In this document: positions 16,985 through 25,423 of the stretch, in pieces
Layout: each line of letters begins with the position of its first letter
Position numbering within the stretch: the first letter of the stretch is position 1
Origin: Acidobacteriota bacterium
GTDB lineage: Bacteria > Acidobacteriota > Terriglobia > Terriglobales > Acidobacteriaceae
Direction: 5' to 3'
Length of the DNA: 64,000 nucleotides
Assembly (NCBI GenBank): GCA_031296105.1
Contig: JARLGJ010000038.1
Span: 21,989-85,988 of the forward strand
Translations under genes and position numbers: made by a program
Notes under the pieces: generated by a model
What the model was told of the DNA's origin: nothing
The model's input: only the letters and a program-made list of their open reading frames with translations
Databases searched by the model: none

Positions 16985-17566
16985 TTACAGCTCTTCCACG
17001 GTAAACGTCTCGTTGGTGTAGATGCAGGTCTGTCCGGCAATGGTCATGGCGGCCTGCACAATGGCGGCGGCATCCATTTCGGTGTGCTGCATCAGGGCGC
17101 GGGCGGCGCTCAGCGCGTAAGGTCCGCCGCTGCCAATGGCGGCAATGTTGTCGTCGGGCTCAATCACGTCGCCGTTGCCGCTCAGCAAGTAGGTCTGTTC
17201 CTTGTCGGCCACCAGCAGAAGGGCCTCAAGCTGGCGCAGACTTTTGTCGGTGCGCCAGTCCTTGGCCAGTTCCACCGCGGCGCGTCCCAGGTTGCCAGCG
17301 TATTGCTCCAGCTTTGTCTCAAAGCGTGCAAACAGGCTGAAGGCATCGGCCGTCGATCCGGCGAAGCCCGCCAGAATCTTGTTCTGGTACAGGCGGCGAA
17401 TCTTGCGTGCGCTGTGCTTGATGACGTGGTCGCCCAGCGTGACCTGTCCGTCGCTGGCCATGACAACCTTGCCATTGCGGCGCACACACAGGACCGTTGT
17501 GGAGCGGATTTTTTGTTTTGACGCCGACACGCTGGCGTGCGTGTCACGGTTCGTATTTGTAGGCAT
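16985..17566 (-). CDS. hslV: HslVU protease peptidase subunit HslV, with N-terminal extension
   Basis: A 193-residue threonine peptidase forming the double-hexamer core of HslVU. The mature family N-terminus [23 protein letters not shown] begins at Thr23; Thr23 would be the nucleophile. [25 protein letters not shown] and IGSGGPYA are all family signatures. In E. coli the Thr follows Met1, but here 22 residues precede it and must be removed for activity. A GTG at 17530 would shorten the extension to about ten residues, but no ribosome site supports it. A TATAAT box (17584-17579, minus strand) lies so close to the ATG that the leader would be very short. Confidence 0.95.
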   Translation of the reverse strand: MPTNTNRDTHASVSASKQKIRSTTVLCVRRNGKVVMASDGQVTLGDHVIKHSARKIRRLYQNKILAGFAGSTADAFSLFARFETKLEQYAGNLGRAAVELAKDWRTDKSLRQLEALLLVADKEQTYLLSGNGDVIEPDDNIAAIGSGGPYALSAARALMQHTEMDAAAIVQAAMTIAGQTCIYTNETFTVEEL

Positions 17567-17872
17567 AAGCAGTCTTTGATTATAGCAGCGGGCTCCGGGG
17601 CGAGGGAGAAGATGATTCGCCGTTTATTCGCTTTTGTGCGAAACCAGGCCTGCAAAGTTACTGGCTTCAGTACTTTTGGGGCTTTTTAATCTGCTTTTCA
17701 TTGACTGCCGGATTTCCAGCTTGGTACCCTTTTACTCGTAGCTCTATAGTATTAGCAGCCTGGACGGGAGGGGGAGTTTTCTTCCCGTGGCGCCAACATG
17801 CGGCGCGCGTGCTGCTGGCCCTTCGAAATCTGCCGATGGGCTGCAAATCTTCACGAATGACAGGAGTTCTTC
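17567..17872. promoter_or_regulatory. Divergent promoter region hslV / M23 peptidase
   Basis: A 306-base intergenic region. For hslV (minus strand), a perfect TATAAT occupies 17584-17579, only 12 bases ahead of the ATG, with no good -35 match. For the plus strand, TTGGTA (17721-17726) and TATAGT (17745-17750) with an 18-base spacer make a plausible sigma-70 promoter about 120 bases before the peptidase start. The segment between is more AT-rich than the coding DNA. No operator or other gene is visible. Confidence 0.4.
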
Positions 17873-18781
17873 TTGCGGAAGCGCTGGTACATCCTTTTCG
17901 TGGCGCGTGACGGCGAGGGACAACTCCGCAAAATTCCCATCCCTGTTCATTACCTATATGTTTTTCTGGCCGGTGCGCTCATCGGCATGTTCACCATTAC
18001 AGGCATGGCTGGCTCTTACGCCCGCATGTTGTGGAAGGTGGAACGTTTCAATCAGCTCCGCGCGGAAAAAGATCAGATCAAAAAGAACTACTCGCAGCTT
18101 GAGCAGGCCACGCACGAGAAGGATGTGCAGGTTGCCTCGCTCGGCTCAATCGCCGGCGAAGTCTCCGCGATTTACGGCCTCAAGAACGATTCCAGGCTGC
18201 TGCCGACCAACGAGGACGTGCGCCCCGAGCAGGTGAAGGCTTCGCTCGACACGCTCTATGCGCTGCGCGGCTCGGCCCTTACCGGAGCGGCCCACGCTGG
18301 CTTGCAGCAGGATTCGACAAGCCGCGTGGCTTCGCTCTCCGACTGGGTGCGCGCCGCCGATGCTCCGTCGCTATGGCCGGTTCAAGGCCGCCTGACCAGT
18401 TCCTTCGGAGAGCGTGTCGATCCCTTCAACGGGGAAGGCGCGTTCCATAGCGGAATTGATATTTCCGTGCCCTACGGCACGCCGGTTCATGCCGCGGCCG
18501 ATGGCGTAGTAACCTTCGCCGAATTTATGAGCGGGTATGGACGGCTGATCAATATCGATCACGGGCATGGCGTGGCTACGCGCTATGGACACCTCTCCGG
18601 CTTCGCCGTCGCCGCCGGACAGCACGTGCGCCGCGGACAGGTGATTGGTTACGTGGGCACCACGGGCCGCGTTACCTCGCCGCACCTGCATTACGAGGTC
18701 CGCATCCAAAGCGTTCCGGTGAATCCGCACAAGTATCTGCGCACCACCCTGGCGGAGCTTGGTGGAAAATCGCGCAGCTAA
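17873..18781 (+). CDS. M23 (LytM/NlpD-type) metallopeptidase, membrane anchored
   Basis: A 302-residue cell-wall peptidase. It has a basic N-terminus, one span (about 26-48), a short coiled coil (about 53-90) and a C-terminal M23 domain (about 170-290). The zinc site is visible as H192-x3-D196 and H271-L-H273, with His240 in YGHL also conserved. With all ligands present it should be an active peptidoglycan endopeptidase, not a degenerate EnvC-like activator. The TTG start is supported by AGGAG seven bases upstream. It is the first gene of a plus-strand group with the CBS protein and thiL. Confidence 0.9.
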   Translation: MRKRWYILFVARDGEGQLRKIPIPVHYLYVFLAGALIGMFTITGMAGSYARMLWKVERFNQLRAEKDQIKKNYSQLEQATHEKDVQVASLGSIAGEVSAIYGLKNDSRLLPTNEDVRPEQVKASLDTLYALRGSALTGAAHAGLQQDSTSRVASLSDWVRAADAPSLWPVQGRLTSSFGERVDPFNGEGAFHSGIDISVPYGTPVHAAADGVVTFAEFMSGYGRLINIDHGHGVATRYGHLSGFAVAAGQHVRRGQVIGYVGTTGRVTSPHLHYEVRIQSVPVNPHKYLRTTLAELGGKSRS

Positions 18782-18902
18782 TCCGATTCAGTTCCTCGCT
18801 TCCTTTTCATTCCCGGATACATGGCAAATCCTGCCATTCCGCAAAGAATTCTTCCCGCTGCAATGTTTTTTCACCCAACCGCCTCGTCTTTGGAGTTAAC
18901 CT

Positions 18903-19352
18903 TTGAACTCAATCGCTAATCACGCGAGTGTGTTGGCCATGAGTATTCTTGATTACTGTGCCGCCAATCCCGCCGTCGTTCCGCTGACCGCCACCGTGGC
19001 TGACGCCATTGACGCCATGATGCTTCGCCGTATGGGCGCCGCGGCGGTGATCGATGAGCACGGTATTGTCGCAGGTGTGTTTACCGAACGTGACGTGATG
19101 ACGCGCGTGGCCCACAGCGGCCGCGACCCGCGCCAGGTTCCCATCATCGATGTGATGACCACTCCGGTGCTGATGGCCACCAAGTCCACCAGTATTGCCG
19201 AAGCCACGCAGGTGATGATCAACCACCAGAAGCGCCATTTGCCGGTGGTGGAAGACGATGGCCGGCTGATCGGCATCCTCTCCATACGCCATGTGTTGGA
19301 GCGCAAGGTGGATGAACTGACGGCGCAAATCAGCGAATCCGCAACGGTATAA
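18903..19352 (+). CDS. CBS-domain pair protein
   Basis: A 149-residue protein made of two CBS motifs (about 20-75 and 85-140): TVADAIDAMMLRRMGAAAVID with GVFTERDVMTRV, then SIAEATQVMINHQKRHLPVVE with GILSIRHVLERK. CBS pairs bind adenosine nucleotides and sense energy state. Nothing else is fused, so it acts alone or on an unknown partner. The TTG start has GGAG upstream; an internal ATG (LAMSILDYC) is a possible alternative, 36 bases later. It ends about 95 bases before thiL. Confidence 0.88.
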   Translation: MNSIANHASVLAMSILDYCAANPAVVPLTATVADAIDAMMLRRMGAAAVIDEHGIVAGVFTERDVMTRVAHSGRDPRQVPIIDVMTTPVLMATKSTSIAEATQVMINHQKRHLPVVEDDGRLIGILSIRHVLERKVDELTAQISESATV

Positions 19353-19446
19353 TCTCCGCGCGCGTGTTCCGTCCCGGTCCCGCGCCTAAGCCATCCGCGC
19401 GTTGTGCGCTTGGACTTCCCGCCGCTTTGGGTTACGCTGTCCCGTT

Positions 19447-20454
19447 ATGCCTTATCCCGAGTTACGCCTTATAGAACGCATTGCCCAGGCCAGCCGGGCC
19501 GCACAGCCCGCGCAGCGCCGTTCGGCTCCCGGTCGCGTAGTGGAGTCCATCGGCGACGACTGTGCCATTCTCTCTTCCGCCGCCGGCACCGAGACGCTGG
19601 TTACCACCGACTTCACGCTCGAAGGGGTGCACTTCCGCCGCGAGTGGCATCCGGCGGATTCCGTGGGGCATCGCTGCCTCACCCGCGGGCTAAGCGACAT
19701 TGCCGCCATGGGAGGCACGCCCTACGCGGCGTTTCTCTCGCTGGCCCTGCCGCCGGAGTTGCCGCAGCGTTGGGTAGATCAGTTTTTTGAAGGACTCCTG
19801 AGCTTGGCGCATCACGCGGGCGTCACTCTGGCTGGCGGCGACGTTTCGCAATCGCCTGCCGGCGTGTTGGCGGACATCACGGTGATGGGCGCGGTAGCCG
19901 CGGGCAAGGCGATTCGCCGCAACACGGCCAAACCTGGCGATCGCCTGTATGTCAGCGGAGAACTGGGCGCCCCGGCGGCGCTTTTGGAGCAGCTCTACGC
20001 CAATCCCTCGCGCCGTCTGCGCGCCAGTTCGTTCCCGGCGCACTTCTACCCGCAGGCGCAGCTCAAGCTGGCGCGCTACCTGGCGGACAAGCAAGTGCCT
20101 TCGGCGATGATCGACATCAGCGACGGCCTGTCCATCGACCTGCAGCGCCTCTGCCGAGCCTCGGGCTGCGGCGCCGTGTTGCAGGAGAACGCGATTCCCA
20201 TCGCCTCTCTGGGCCGCCACGAGGTGGAACTGCGTCACGCCGTGCACGGAGGCGATGAATATCAGTTGCTCTTCACCGTGGCGCCGGGCCATCGCGTGCC
20301 CGCCGAATACAAGGGCATTTCGCTCTCGCTCATCGGCTACCTCACGGACGGCGAGGAGATATCCATGGAGCACGAGAACGGCTACATCACGGAATTGGAG
20401 CCGCACGGCTGGCAGCACTTTTCGCCGCATGCTCCGGACAAGAAGCGGCGCTGA
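19447..20454 (+). CDS. thiL: Thiamine-monophosphate kinase
   Basis: A 335-residue AIR-synthase-fold kinase that phosphorylates thiamine phosphate to the active cofactor thiamine diphosphate. Visible motifs are GRVVESIGDDCAIL (metal/ATP site), TTDFTLEGVHF, the LSDIAAMGG motif and AMIDISDGLSIDL. The ATG at 19447 gives the normal E(L)RLIERI start; the open frame to 19402 adds an unlikely leader. No TPP riboswitch is visible upstream, in keeping with a salvage/housekeeping kinase. A strong terminator follows 20 bases after the stop. Confidence 0.95.
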   Translation: MPYPELRLIERIAQASRAAQPAQRRSAPGRVVESIGDDCAILSSAAGTETLVTTDFTLEGVHFRREWHPADSVGHRCLTRGLSDIAAMGGTPYAAFLSLALPPELPQRWVDQFFEGLLSLAHHAGVTLAGGDVSQSPAGVLADITVMGAVAAGKAIRRNTAKPGDRLYVSGELGAPAALLEQLYANPSRRLRASSFPAHFYPQAQLKLARYLADKQVPSAMIDISDGLSIDLQRLCRASGCGAVLQENAIPIASLGRHEVELRHAVHGGDEYQLLFTVAPGHRVPAEYKGISLSLIGYLTDGEEISMEHENGYITELEPHGWQHFSPHAPDKKRR

Positions 20455-20474
20455 TTTTTTCGGCGCACGGGAAA

Positions 20475-20499
20475 AGCGCGGCCGCAGCCGCGCTTTTTT
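20475..20499. terminator. Intrinsic terminator between thiL and the DUF3224 gene
   Basis: AGCGCGGC (20475-20482) pairs with GCCGCGCT (20487-20494), followed by TTTTT on the plus strand. AAA precedes it, so on the minus strand it can also end the convergent gene. It is bidirectional by design. Confidence 0.9.
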
Positions 20500-20513
20500 G
20501 CTGCCGCCAAGAA

Positions 20514-20987
20514 TTACGGCAGCGTGTAGGTGAGGTCGTAGGAGTGTTTGCCGCCTTCAATGATGATCTCGAAGGTACCGGCGATGCCCGCCAATTCTCC
20601 CGTGCCCGAACCGGGCACAATGAGGACCGTCATCTTGCGGCCGCTGGCGTCCATGGTGGCCGAGTGTTGCAAGGCAAAGCTGCCCTGCCTGCCATTCAGA
20701 GTGCCGGTGACCATCTCCATGGCGACGTAGCCTGCGGTCCCCTGCTTCGGATCGCCGGCAGAAAACATCTCTCCCTTGGTGGTGGCCTTCAGGTCGCCGT
20801 CGATCACCTTGTCAATGGAATACCGCGCAATGCCTTCAGCGGGTGTTGGCGTGAGCGGGCGCACGTTCACCGTGAACGTGCCGCGCGCGTGGTGAGGCAT
20901 GGCTTTGTCTCCTGTTTGCGCGGAAAGCAGCGAGGCCCCGGCCGGAATCGCGGCCAAGAGCAGAAGCGTGAAGATTCCTCGGCGCAT
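20514..20987 (-). CDS. Secreted DUF3224-like protein
   Basis: A 157-residue protein with a signal peptide (MRRGIFTLLLLAAIPAGASLL, cleavage near SAQ). The mature part is a single beta-rich domain: ARGTFTVNV, GDLKATTKGEM, GSFALQHSATM and GTGELAGIAGTFEI. This matches the pattern I know for DUF3224, a small barrel found alone in soil bacteria; its biochemical role is not established. The ATG at 20987 has GGAG eight bases ahead. The open frame continues upstream but loses the signal-peptide logic. It is a single gene between the thiL terminator and an aminotransferase gene. Confidence 0.8.
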   Translation of the reverse strand: MRRGIFTLLLLAAIPAGASLLSAQTGDKAMPHHARGTFTVNVRPLTPTPAEGIARYSIDKVIDGDLKATTKGEMFSAGDPKQGTAGYVAMEMVTGTLNGRQGSFALQHSATMDASGRKMTVLIVPGSGTGELAGIAGTFEIIIEGGKHSYDLTYTLP

Positions 20988-21082
20988 GGAAATATCTCCG
21001 AAAAGCAAGGCGCGGCCCGTGCCACGCCTTGCTGCTTTGAATGCCGGTGCGGCGGCCACTGATGCCTGCCGCCGCGTGTTGC

Positions 21083-22267
21083 CTACACCAGCGCCGTGGC
21101 CGCGCATACGCCCGCCAGCCGCGCAATGCCGGTGCGGATCTTTTCCGGCGAGGAGTTGGAGAAGTTCAGGCGCATGTAGCGTGTGCCGCTGCCGTCGGGA
21201 AAGAAGTCGCGTCCGGGCACAAACAGCACCTTTTCCTGCAGCGCGCGCGGCATCAGTTCAGAGGAGTTGACGGACTCCGGACAGGTGACCCAGAGGAACA
21301 TGCCGCCCTCCGGATGTGTCCAGGAAAATTCCGGGGGCATTGCGTCGCGCAGACACTGGTCCATTTGCGCATAGCGCTCGCCGTAAGCCTGGCGGATGCG
21401 GTTTACGTGCGCCTGATTATCGAAGTCGCGGAAGTAAGCGTGTAGAATCCGCTGGTCCAGACTGGAGGAATGCAAGTCCGCAGCCTGCTTGCAGATGACA
21501 ATCTTGTGCGCGATCTCCTCCGGAGCCACCACCCAGCCCGTGCGCAGTCCTGGCGCCACGGTTTTGGAGACGGTGCTCATGTAAATCACCAGCCCTTGCG
21601 TGTCCAGGGCTTTAACCGGAGGAATGTCCTCTCCGGTATAGCGCAGCTTGCCGTAGGGATCGTCCTCCAGAATCAGCAGGCCGTAGCGTGCGGCGATTTC
21701 GTAGAGGGCCTGGCGGCGCTCGCGGCGCAGGGTCACGCCCGTGGGATTCTGGAAGTTCGGGATCGTGTAGAGCAGCTTGGGATGCTCGCGCTCGATCAAC
21801 TCCGGCAGCGCCTCGGGAATCAGTCCGCCCTCATCGGTGGGCACGGCGGCAAAGCGCACTTCGCAGCTCTGGAAGGCTTGCAGCGCGGCCAGGTAGGTGG
21901 GGTTCTCGGTCAGGATGCAGTCGCCCGGATCGAGCAGCACGCGGGCCGTCAGGTCCAGCGATTGCTGCGAGCCGGTGGTGATCAGCACATCCTCGGCGGC
22001 GCAGGAGATGCCGCGGGAACGGGTCTCGGCGGCAAAGGTCTCGCGCAGGGGAAGGTAGCCCTCGGTCTGTCCATATTGCAGCGCCTGTGGGCCGTTATCG
22101 GTAAGCACGCGCTCGGCGGCCACCTTGATTTCCGAGACCGGGAAAAGCTCGGGCGCAGGAAGGCCTCCCGCGAAGGAAATAATGTCGGGTTGCTGTGTCA
22201 CCTTCAGAATCTCGCGGATTGTGGACGGCCGGACGCTGGCCATGCGCCGCGCAAATCGTATGTTCAT
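21083..22267 (-). CDS. PLP-dependent aminotransferase (2-aminoadipate/aromatic, MocR-like class I)
   Basis: A 394-residue fold-type I aminotransferase. It has IISFAGGLPAPELFP near the N-terminus, TTGSQQSLDLTARVLLDPGD, the cofactor-contacting NFQNPTGVTL and EDDPYGKLRY motifs, and the Schiff-base Lys235 in STVSKTVAPGLRTGWV. The closest familiar types are LysN/Aro8-like 2-aminoadipate or aromatic transaminases that lack a DNA-binding domain. The amino-acid substrate cannot be fixed from sequence. It stands alone, about 100 bases upstream of the DUF3224 gene on the same strand. Confidence 0.9.
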   Translation of the reverse strand: MNIRFARRMASVRPSTIREILKVTQQPDIISFAGGLPAPELFPVSEIKVAAERVLTDNGPQALQYGQTEGYLPLRETFAAETRSRGISCAAEDVLITTGSQQSLDLTARVLLDPGDCILTENPTYLAALQAFQSCEVRFAAVPTDEGGLIPEALPELIEREHPKLLYTIPNFQNPTGVTLRRERRQALYEIAARYGLLILEDDPYGKLRYTGEDIPPVKALDTQGLVIYMSTVSKTVAPGLRTGWVVAPEEIAHKIVICKQAADLHSSSLDQRILHAYFRDFDNQAHVNRIRQAYGERYAQMDQCLRDAMPPEFSWTHPEGGMFLWVTCPESVNSSELMPRALQEKVLFVPGRDFFPDGSGTRYMRLNFSNSSPEKIRTGIARLAGVCAATALV

Positions 22268-22366
22268 AAGGACTCCTTGCAGGTCGTGCCTATTTAGTCT
22301 AGCGCTGGCAGCCGGGCGAGGCTCGTACGGTTGTCACGGCGCTTCCCAAGTTGGAAAAATGAAAAA

Positions 22367-22384
22367 GGCGGAGTCGCCTCCGCC
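22367..22384 (-). terminator. Intrinsic terminator after the DsbA-like pair
   Basis: GGCGGAG (22367-22373) pairs with CTCCGCC (22378-22384) around a four-base loop. On the minus strand TTTTT follows directly. It ends the two-gene DsbA-like operon. Confidence 0.88.
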
Positions 22385-22410
22385 ATTTGAAAAAAAATGT
22401 CCTCGGGCGG

Positions 22411-23040
22411 TTATTTCCGGTGAGTCTTCTTCTCCGCGGAGGCCTTTTCGGCCGGGAGCTGTGCCTTTACATGTTCGATGGTCTCGAACAGCTTGGCGCG
22501 CTCGGTGATTTCCACCGGAGGCACCTGGGGCGAGTTTGTAACCACCCAGATGGTCGGCGTAAGGTGCACGTTCAAGTTGCGCCCCACCACGGTATCGGCC
22601 TCTACTTTGGCGCGCAGAGAGCCGTCGGGATCGTAGAACGCTGGCAGCGCCGTGCGGTGCGCACCGGCAAAGCGGTCGGCCCACTGGCGAAGGTTGGCTT
22701 TGAAGATCTGCTGCTGGTTGGCAAAGATGTACTGGCGGAACTCCTCGCCCAACTGCGGATTGACCTTGTCAAAGTAGCGCGCCATGATGTGCGCTTCCTT
22801 GCTCCAGGGATGGTTGGGAATGACGAAGTCGTGGCGTACCAGTGCCACGCCGTAATCGCGCACGGCCTGTACCAGCGTTGGGTCGGCCGTGGCGCAGGCC
22901 GGACATTCCAGATCTTCAAACACCACCAGCGCCATGCGGTGGCCTGCCGGAGGTTGCAGCGCGCTCGACGGGCCGGCCGCCCAGGCCGTGCCCAAGGACA
23001 TCGCCAGCACTGCAATCAACGTCAATAACTTGATCTTCAT
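22411..23040 (-). CDS. DsbA-like thioredoxin-fold exported protein (second of a tandem pair)
   Basis: A 209-residue protein with a signal peptide (MKIKLLTLIAVLAMSLGTAWA). The thioredoxin domain carries CPAC at 46-49 and the cis-proline stretch LTPTIWVV. A helical insertion with KEAHIMARYFD and EEFRQYIFANQQQ is like that of DsbA/DsbG-type Thioredoxin_4 proteins. A Lys/Glu-rich tail closes it. It overlaps the upstream paralogue by four bases (ATGA), so translation is coupled. The active-site dipeptide PA is unusual for strong oxidants (PH in DsbA), so the redox role is uncertain. Confidence 0.88.
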   Translation of the reverse strand: MKIKLLTLIAVLAMSLGTAWAAGPSSALQPPAGHRMALVVFEDLECPACATADPTLVQAVRDYGVALVRHDFVIPNHPWSKEAHIMARYFDKVNPQLGEEFRQYIFANQQQIFKANLRQWADRFAGAHRTALPAFYDPDGSLRAKVEADTVVGRNLNVHLTPTIWVVTNSPQVPPVEITERAKLFETIEHVKAQLPAEKASAEKKTHRK

Positions 23041-23693
23041 CGCTTTGTCTCCCCCTTGGCCGGCGTCTCCGCCGCCTTCAACTGTTCGATCATGGAAAAT
23101 AACTTGTCGCGGTCGAGCGTCTCAATGAAAGGAGCTCCACGCTGACTGGTACTGACTACAAACACGGTAGGCGTGTGAATGATGCCCGCCTTCTGACCAA
23201 GGACAAAATCCGCCTGCACCAGCTTGGCCAGTTCGCCCCGCGGATCGATCTTTTCCGGAAGTTCCAGGCCGTGCTGATCGGCAAAGCGTTCGGCCATGCC
23301 GCGCAGGTTCTGTTTGTTGATGGAGCTTTGATTGGCGAACACCCAGCGACGGAATTCCTCGCCGAGAGGGAGCTTTTTGGCCCCGTCCTTTACCGCCGCG
23401 TCCTGCGTGTCAAAGTAACGTGCCAGCACGTGAGCTTCAAAGCTCCAGTTGTGCATGGGCAGCGAAAAATCAAAGCGCACCAGAGGGATGTTGTACTTGG
23501 CGCAGGCCTCTTCCAACAGCGGCTCCGCGTCGGCGCAGTCGGGGCATTGCAGATCCTCAAAGGTAAGGATGGCCACCTGCGCTCCCCTTGGCGGGCGCAG
23601 CGCGCTAGTGTCTCCCGTGGGCTTAACCGCTCCGGCAAACAGCAGCACGGGTGTAATCAGCAGTGCCAGCAGCGCTAGGCTACGCAGCATCAT
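23037..23693 (-). CDS. DsbA-like thioredoxin-fold exported protein (first of a tandem pair)
   Basis: About 218 residues from the ATG at 23693, which has GGAAAGG nine bases ahead; nearby in-frame ATGs at 23702 and 23690 are alternatives. A hydrophobic signal (LRSLALLALLITPVLLFAGA) precedes a thioredoxin domain with CPDC at about 50-53 and a HTPTVFVVS cis-proline motif. It is alignable end to end with the downstream gene (FEDLQCPDC against FEDLECPAC; LGEEFRRWVFANQ against LGEEFRQYIFANQ), so the pair arose by tandem duplication. They may act as a redox relay or on separate clients. Confidence 0.87.
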   Translation of the reverse strand: MMLRSLALLALLITPVLLFAGAVKPTGDTSALRPPRGAQVAILTFEDLQCPDCADAEPLLEEACAKYNIPLVRFDFSLPMHNWSFEAHVLARYFDTQDAAVKDGAKKLPLGEEFRRWVFANQSSINKQNLRGMAERFADQHGLELPEKIDPRGELAKLVQADFVLGQKAGIIHTPTVFVVSTSQRGAPFIETLDRDKLFSMIEQLKAAETPAKGETKR

Positions 23694-24192
23694 CGGCCGC
23701 ATCCTTTCCCTGGCCCCCCGGCAGCCTTGCGGCGCCACAAGGGTGAGAACCTTTTCCTGCTTCATCATAGACGATGCCCGCGGCATCACGCATCCGGAGG
23801 ATTGCTATTCCGAATGCGTTCTGGAGGGCAGCGAATCTTCCGCCGCGTCTCAAAATCGGGCGCCGCCCAATAAAAAAAGGCGCCGGGCTTTCGCTCAACG
23901 CCAAAATAATTAGGAGGTTATGCCCGATAGACGGACCTGCGGGAAAAGGGTTAGCAAAGGACGGGGAATCGCTAGCTGAAAATAATCGGACTGGGAGGCA
24001 GGGATGCGGCTGGAGCGCAAAACTACTTCCCCCCAAAAAATAGAGCGCGAGTTAGGCTCGCGCTTCTGAAAGGAGGTTCGTTACACACTGATAGACGTGC
24101 CTGGCGTAAAAGGGTAAGCGGCGGGCAGAATAAATTTTCGTGTTCCCTCCCGCGCACCGGGTGCGGTTGCCGCTCTAGTAGAATGAAGCGGT
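23694..24192. other. 499-base non-coding region with hairpins and a degenerate repeat
   Basis: No credible gene. It holds (a) a GGCGCC pair at 23859-23864 and 23879-23884 around an A-rich loop; (b) an eight-base-pair hairpin, AGCGCGAG (24044-24051) with CTCGCGCT (24057-24064), followed on the minus strand by CTATTTTTTG, like a terminator with no gene behind it; and (c) two similar stretches near 23911-23970 and 24069-24130 sharing AGGAGGTT, GATAGACG, CCTG and AAAAGGG in the same order. The second lies 60-120 bases before ispE. A small RNA or leader is possible but not shown. Confidence 0.45.
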
Positions 24193-25215
24193 ATGGCCGT
24201 CACCGTCCGATCCTTCGCCAAAATCAACCTGGGCCTGTCGATTGGCCCGGCGCGCCCTGATCGCTTTCACGCCTTGGAGACGGTGTACCAGACCGTTTCC
24301 GTGCATGACCTGATTCACGTGGAAGCCGCCTCCGGCGATGGAATCGAGATACGCTGCCAGAATCCCGCGGTGCCCTGTGGCGCGACCAATACCTGCTACC
24401 GCGTGGCCGAGCGCATGATGCGCTTTTTGGGGCGCAAGGCGGAGCTGACGATCACCATTGATAAGCACCTGCCGGTGCAGGGCGGACTGGGGGCTGGTTC
24501 GGCCAACGCCGTGGCCACCATCTTTGCCCTGGAGCGCGAGTTAGGCCAGCCTCTGCCGGCCGCCGAGCGCCTGCGCATCGCCGCCGAGGTCGGGTCGGAC
24601 CTTCCACTGTTCCTGCTGGGAGGTACGGTTCTGGGCGTGGGGCGCGGCGAGGAAGTCTATCCTTTGCAAGATCTTCCGGCAATTCCCTGCCTGCTGATAA
24701 CGCCTCCGGTGGCGGTCAGCACGCCGCAGGCGTTTCGCGATTGGGACGCACTGGTGGCGCGCGAGGCAGAAGTTTCCGCGTGCGCTGCTCAGGCAGGGGC
24801 TGACGCGACGCAAGAGGGGCATTTGACGGCCCCAGCGGCCTCCGTTAAACTAAATAAGTTCAGCCTCTCGGCATTTGAGTGGCTGAGCCACCTGAATAAA
24901 TCCGGTGTTCCCGTTGAGACAGACGGGGACCGGGCCGAGACTCCGCTTCTCGACCTCGTCCGTGCCGGGATAGAGAACGATTTCGAAAGAGTCGTCTTTC
25001 CTCAGTATCCCGAATTGCGTGACGTGAAGCGAAGACTCGAGCGTGAAGGCGCGGATTATGCCTCGCTCTCGGGATCGGGCTCAACGATGTACGGTTTGTT
25101 CCGTACCCGTGAGTGTGCCGTACAGGCTGCTGAAAAGCTCAGCGCGGAAGGCTTGTCCGTCACGATTGCCGAGACGCTTACGCGTTGCGAGTATCGCGCG
25201 CAGAGGTTTGTGTAG
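24193..25215 (+). CDS. ispE: 4-diphosphocytidyl-2-C-methyl-D-erythritol kinase
   Basis: A 340-residue GHMP kinase of the MEP isoprenoid pathway. Lys10 in FAKINLGL contacts substrate, the ATP loop PVQGGLGAGSANA lies at about 95-107, and the third GHMP motif is SLSGSGSTMYGLF near the C-terminus. It is about 50 residues longer than E. coli IspE (283); the excess is a low-complexity stretch around residues 200-245 (AQAGADATQEG and following), probably a surface loop. tRNA-Gln and prs follow on the same strand, a common ispE-prs neighbourhood. Confidence 0.94.
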   Translation: MAVTVRSFAKINLGLSIGPARPDRFHALETVYQTVSVHDLIHVEAASGDGIEIRCQNPAVPCGATNTCYRVAERMMRFLGRKAELTITIDKHLPVQGGLGAGSANAVATIFALERELGQPLPAAERLRIAAEVGSDLPLFLLGGTVLGVGRGEEVYPLQDLPAIPCLLITPPVAVSTPQAFRDWDALVAREAEVSACAAQAGADATQEGHLTAPAASVKLNKFSLSAFEWLSHLNKSGVPVETDGDRAETPLLDLVRAGIENDFERVVFPQYPELRDVKRRLEREGADYASLSGSGSTMYGLFRTRECAVQAAEKLSAEGLSVTIAETLTRCEYRAQRFV

Positions 25216-25233
25216 CGGTTGGGGTTGCAGCAC

Positions 25234-25307
25234 TGGGCGGTAGACTAATGGTAGGTCAAGTGCCTTTGGAGCACTTCGTCCAGGTTCGAATCCTGGCCGC
25301 CCAGCCA
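25234..25307 (+). tRNA. tRNA-Gln (UUG anticodon)
   Basis: A full cloverleaf can be drawn: acceptor TGGGCGG (25234-25240) with CCGCCCA (25297-25303), D stem GACT/GGTC, anticodon stem AGTGC (25259-25263) with GCACT (25271-25275), anticodon TTG at 25266-25268, and T stem CCAGG (25280-25284) with CCTGG (25292-25296) around TTCGAAT. G25304 is the discriminator and CCA is encoded at 25305-25307. It sits 18 bases after ispE and about 115 bases before prs. Confidence 0.97.
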
Positions 25308-25423
25308 ACATCTCAGGTCGCAGAATTCGGTTAGGGTTGGTATTCGGCCGCGGTAGTTTTCCGTGTGCCGGTGTTTGACGCGAACAATGCCGGGATCAAC
25401 CAGTCCCGGAGCGGAGATAGCGT

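Noticed and set aside
18782..19446. A TPP riboswitch for thiL
   Set aside because: I looked for the conserved CTGAGA and ACCTGATCTGG-type boxes before the CBS gene and thiL and did not find them.
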